A stretch of DNA of 64,000 nucleotides, taken from NCBI RefSeq assembly GCF_019049625.1, contig NZ_JAFMOY010000120.1:57681-121680 (forward strand). Direction: 5' to 3'. Source of the stretch: Rahnella ecdela (GTDB taxonomy: Bacteria; Pseudomonadota; Gammaproteobacteria; Enterobacterales; Enterobacteriaceae). Positions 63,193 through 64,000 of this stretch are shown piece by piece. Every line of letters starts with the position of its first letter. Within the stretch, counting starts at the first letter, position 1. A program made the position numbers and the translations under genes. The notes under the pieces were generated by a model. That model saw only the letters and a program-made list of their open reading frames with translations, was not told the origin of the DNA and ran no database searches.

Positions 63193-64000
63193 ATGCATTC
63201 ATATGAGGACAGGGTTCGGGCTGTTGAACTCTATTATCGATATGGCAAAAAAGCCTCTGTGGTCATCAGAGAATTGGGATATCCATCCATAAAACAGCTC
63301 GGTCGCTGGGTGAGAATTTATGAAGAAACTGGCGAATTACCGAGAGAATTAAAATCGAGACAGCGATACTCACAGGCGCAAAAAATCGCTGCTGTGGAAC
63401 ATTACCTGACGCATGGTGGTTGTCTGGCCGTTGTTAAGCAAGCGAGGCAACGACGATACAGCTCTTACTGCGGAGAAATAGGGCCGGCACCTGAAAATCT
63501 CCTTGCCAGAAATTTTCGATCCTGCAGCCCAAATGAGAAGTGGCTGACTGATATTACTGAGTTCCACCTGCCAGCGGGCAAGGTCTATCTGTCGCCCGTA
63601 ATCGACTGTTTTGATGGCAAAGTGGTGAGCTGGTCGATAGGAACACGTCCGGACGCAAAACTGGTGAATGGCATGCTCGACGACGCGCTCGATACGCTCA
63701 GAGAAAATGAAAAACCGGTGATACACAGCGACAGAGGCGGCCATTATCGATGGCCGGGTTGGTTGGATCGTATTAATGCATCGGGTCTTAAAAGGTCCAT
63801 GTCGCGCAAAGGTTGCTCGTCGGATAACGCGGCGTGTGAAGGCTTCTTCGGGCGGGTCAAAAATGAAATGTATTATGGCAGAAACTGGGCGAGCACGACG
63901 CAGGAAGAATTTATCTGCTTCCTGGACAGGTACATACGCTGGTATAACGAGAAGCGAATTAAATTATCATTGGGTGCAATGAGTCCGGTTAAGTACCGGC
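63193..64000 (+). mobile_element. IS3-family transposase, internally deleted, cut by window end
   Basis: One frame is open from ATG 63193 (GGGAGAGAG upstream) to the window edge, 269 codons. Residues 1-82 match an OrfA N-terminus with its HTH (MHSYEDRVRAVELYYRYGKK). From about residue 88 the frame continues as the integrase domain of OrfB. The catalytic triad is complete: Asp120 (WLTDITEF), Asp180 (IHSDRGG) and Glu216 (NAACEGFF), with the DD(35)E spacing of IS3. The rest of OrfA and the start of OrfB are missing, and the usual programmed frameshift is gone. The left inverted repeat was not identified; the right end is outside the window. Confidence 0.85.

Overview
The window is a chromosomal segment of an enterobacterium, most likely of the Yersiniaceae. 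A Rahnella-like genus is my best guess from gene content; there is no rRNA or marker here to prove it. Gene density is high, codon use is even, and most products are E. coli-like. Genes with orthologues in the E. coli terminus region are spread through it (pntAB, uspE, fnr, smrA, rnb, ydeP, ynfA/B, ydfG, ydgA, manA, fumC, tus). A perfect-core Tus-binding Ter site lies in front of tus, so the window is near the replication terminus.

Layout. 1-5.3 kb: end of pntA, pntB, uspE, fnr with an FNR box, and a lone terC. 5.3-7.5 kb: yedP and a GT81-type glycosyltransferase, a probable glucosylglycerate pair. 7.6-13.4 kb: smrA, apbE, a LysR/azoR divergent pair, and a solitary glgX. 13.5-15.6 kb: a 2-hydroxyacid dehydrogenase and cbl. 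15.6-16.35 kb: a gene-free block of hexamer repeats, strong hairpins and a 47-bp-period repeat. 16.3-23.7 kb: rnb, ydeP, dacD, a pirin and a small KTSC-like protein. 23.8-25.9 kb: ssuD-ssuA without ssuBC. 26.1-33.5 kb: ynfD/ynfB/ynfA, a LysR/purine-permease pair with a strongly folding leader, ydfG, an aldo-keto reductase and an MFS exporter. 33.5-40.2 kb: a sugar ABC importer with a PfkB kinase, divergent from a ROK repressor, with one copy of a 17-bp operator at each promoter. 40.2-46.9 kb: a purine-catabolic operon guaD-tetR-xdhA-xdhB-xdhC behind a sigma54-type promoter and a RutR-like box. 47.1-52.5 kb: a COG1840-type ABC importer, a dual-specificity phosphatase and a GntR regulator. 52.5-60.3 kb: fetAB, ydgA, manA, fumC, tus with Ter, and tag. 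60.3-64 kb: a GlxA-type regulator, a 23-codon ORF, a Fic protein fused to a YqfB/ASCH domain, and an internally deleted IS3-family transposase running off the edge.

How the parts connect. The purine permease (28.6 kb) and the guaD-xdh operon (40.3 kb) together would import purines and degrade guanine to urate, probably under nitrogen control. Cbl (14.7 kb) is the usual activator of sulfonate genes such as ssuDA (24-26 kb). The COG1840 importer next to a phosphatase suggests uptake of a phosphorylated compound.

The most unusual items are the Fic-YqfB fusion, the folded leader before the purine permease, the sigma54/RutR-like control region, the importer-phosphatase-GntR cluster and the structured block between cbl and rnb. 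No CRISPR array, tRNA, rRNA or prophage was seen.
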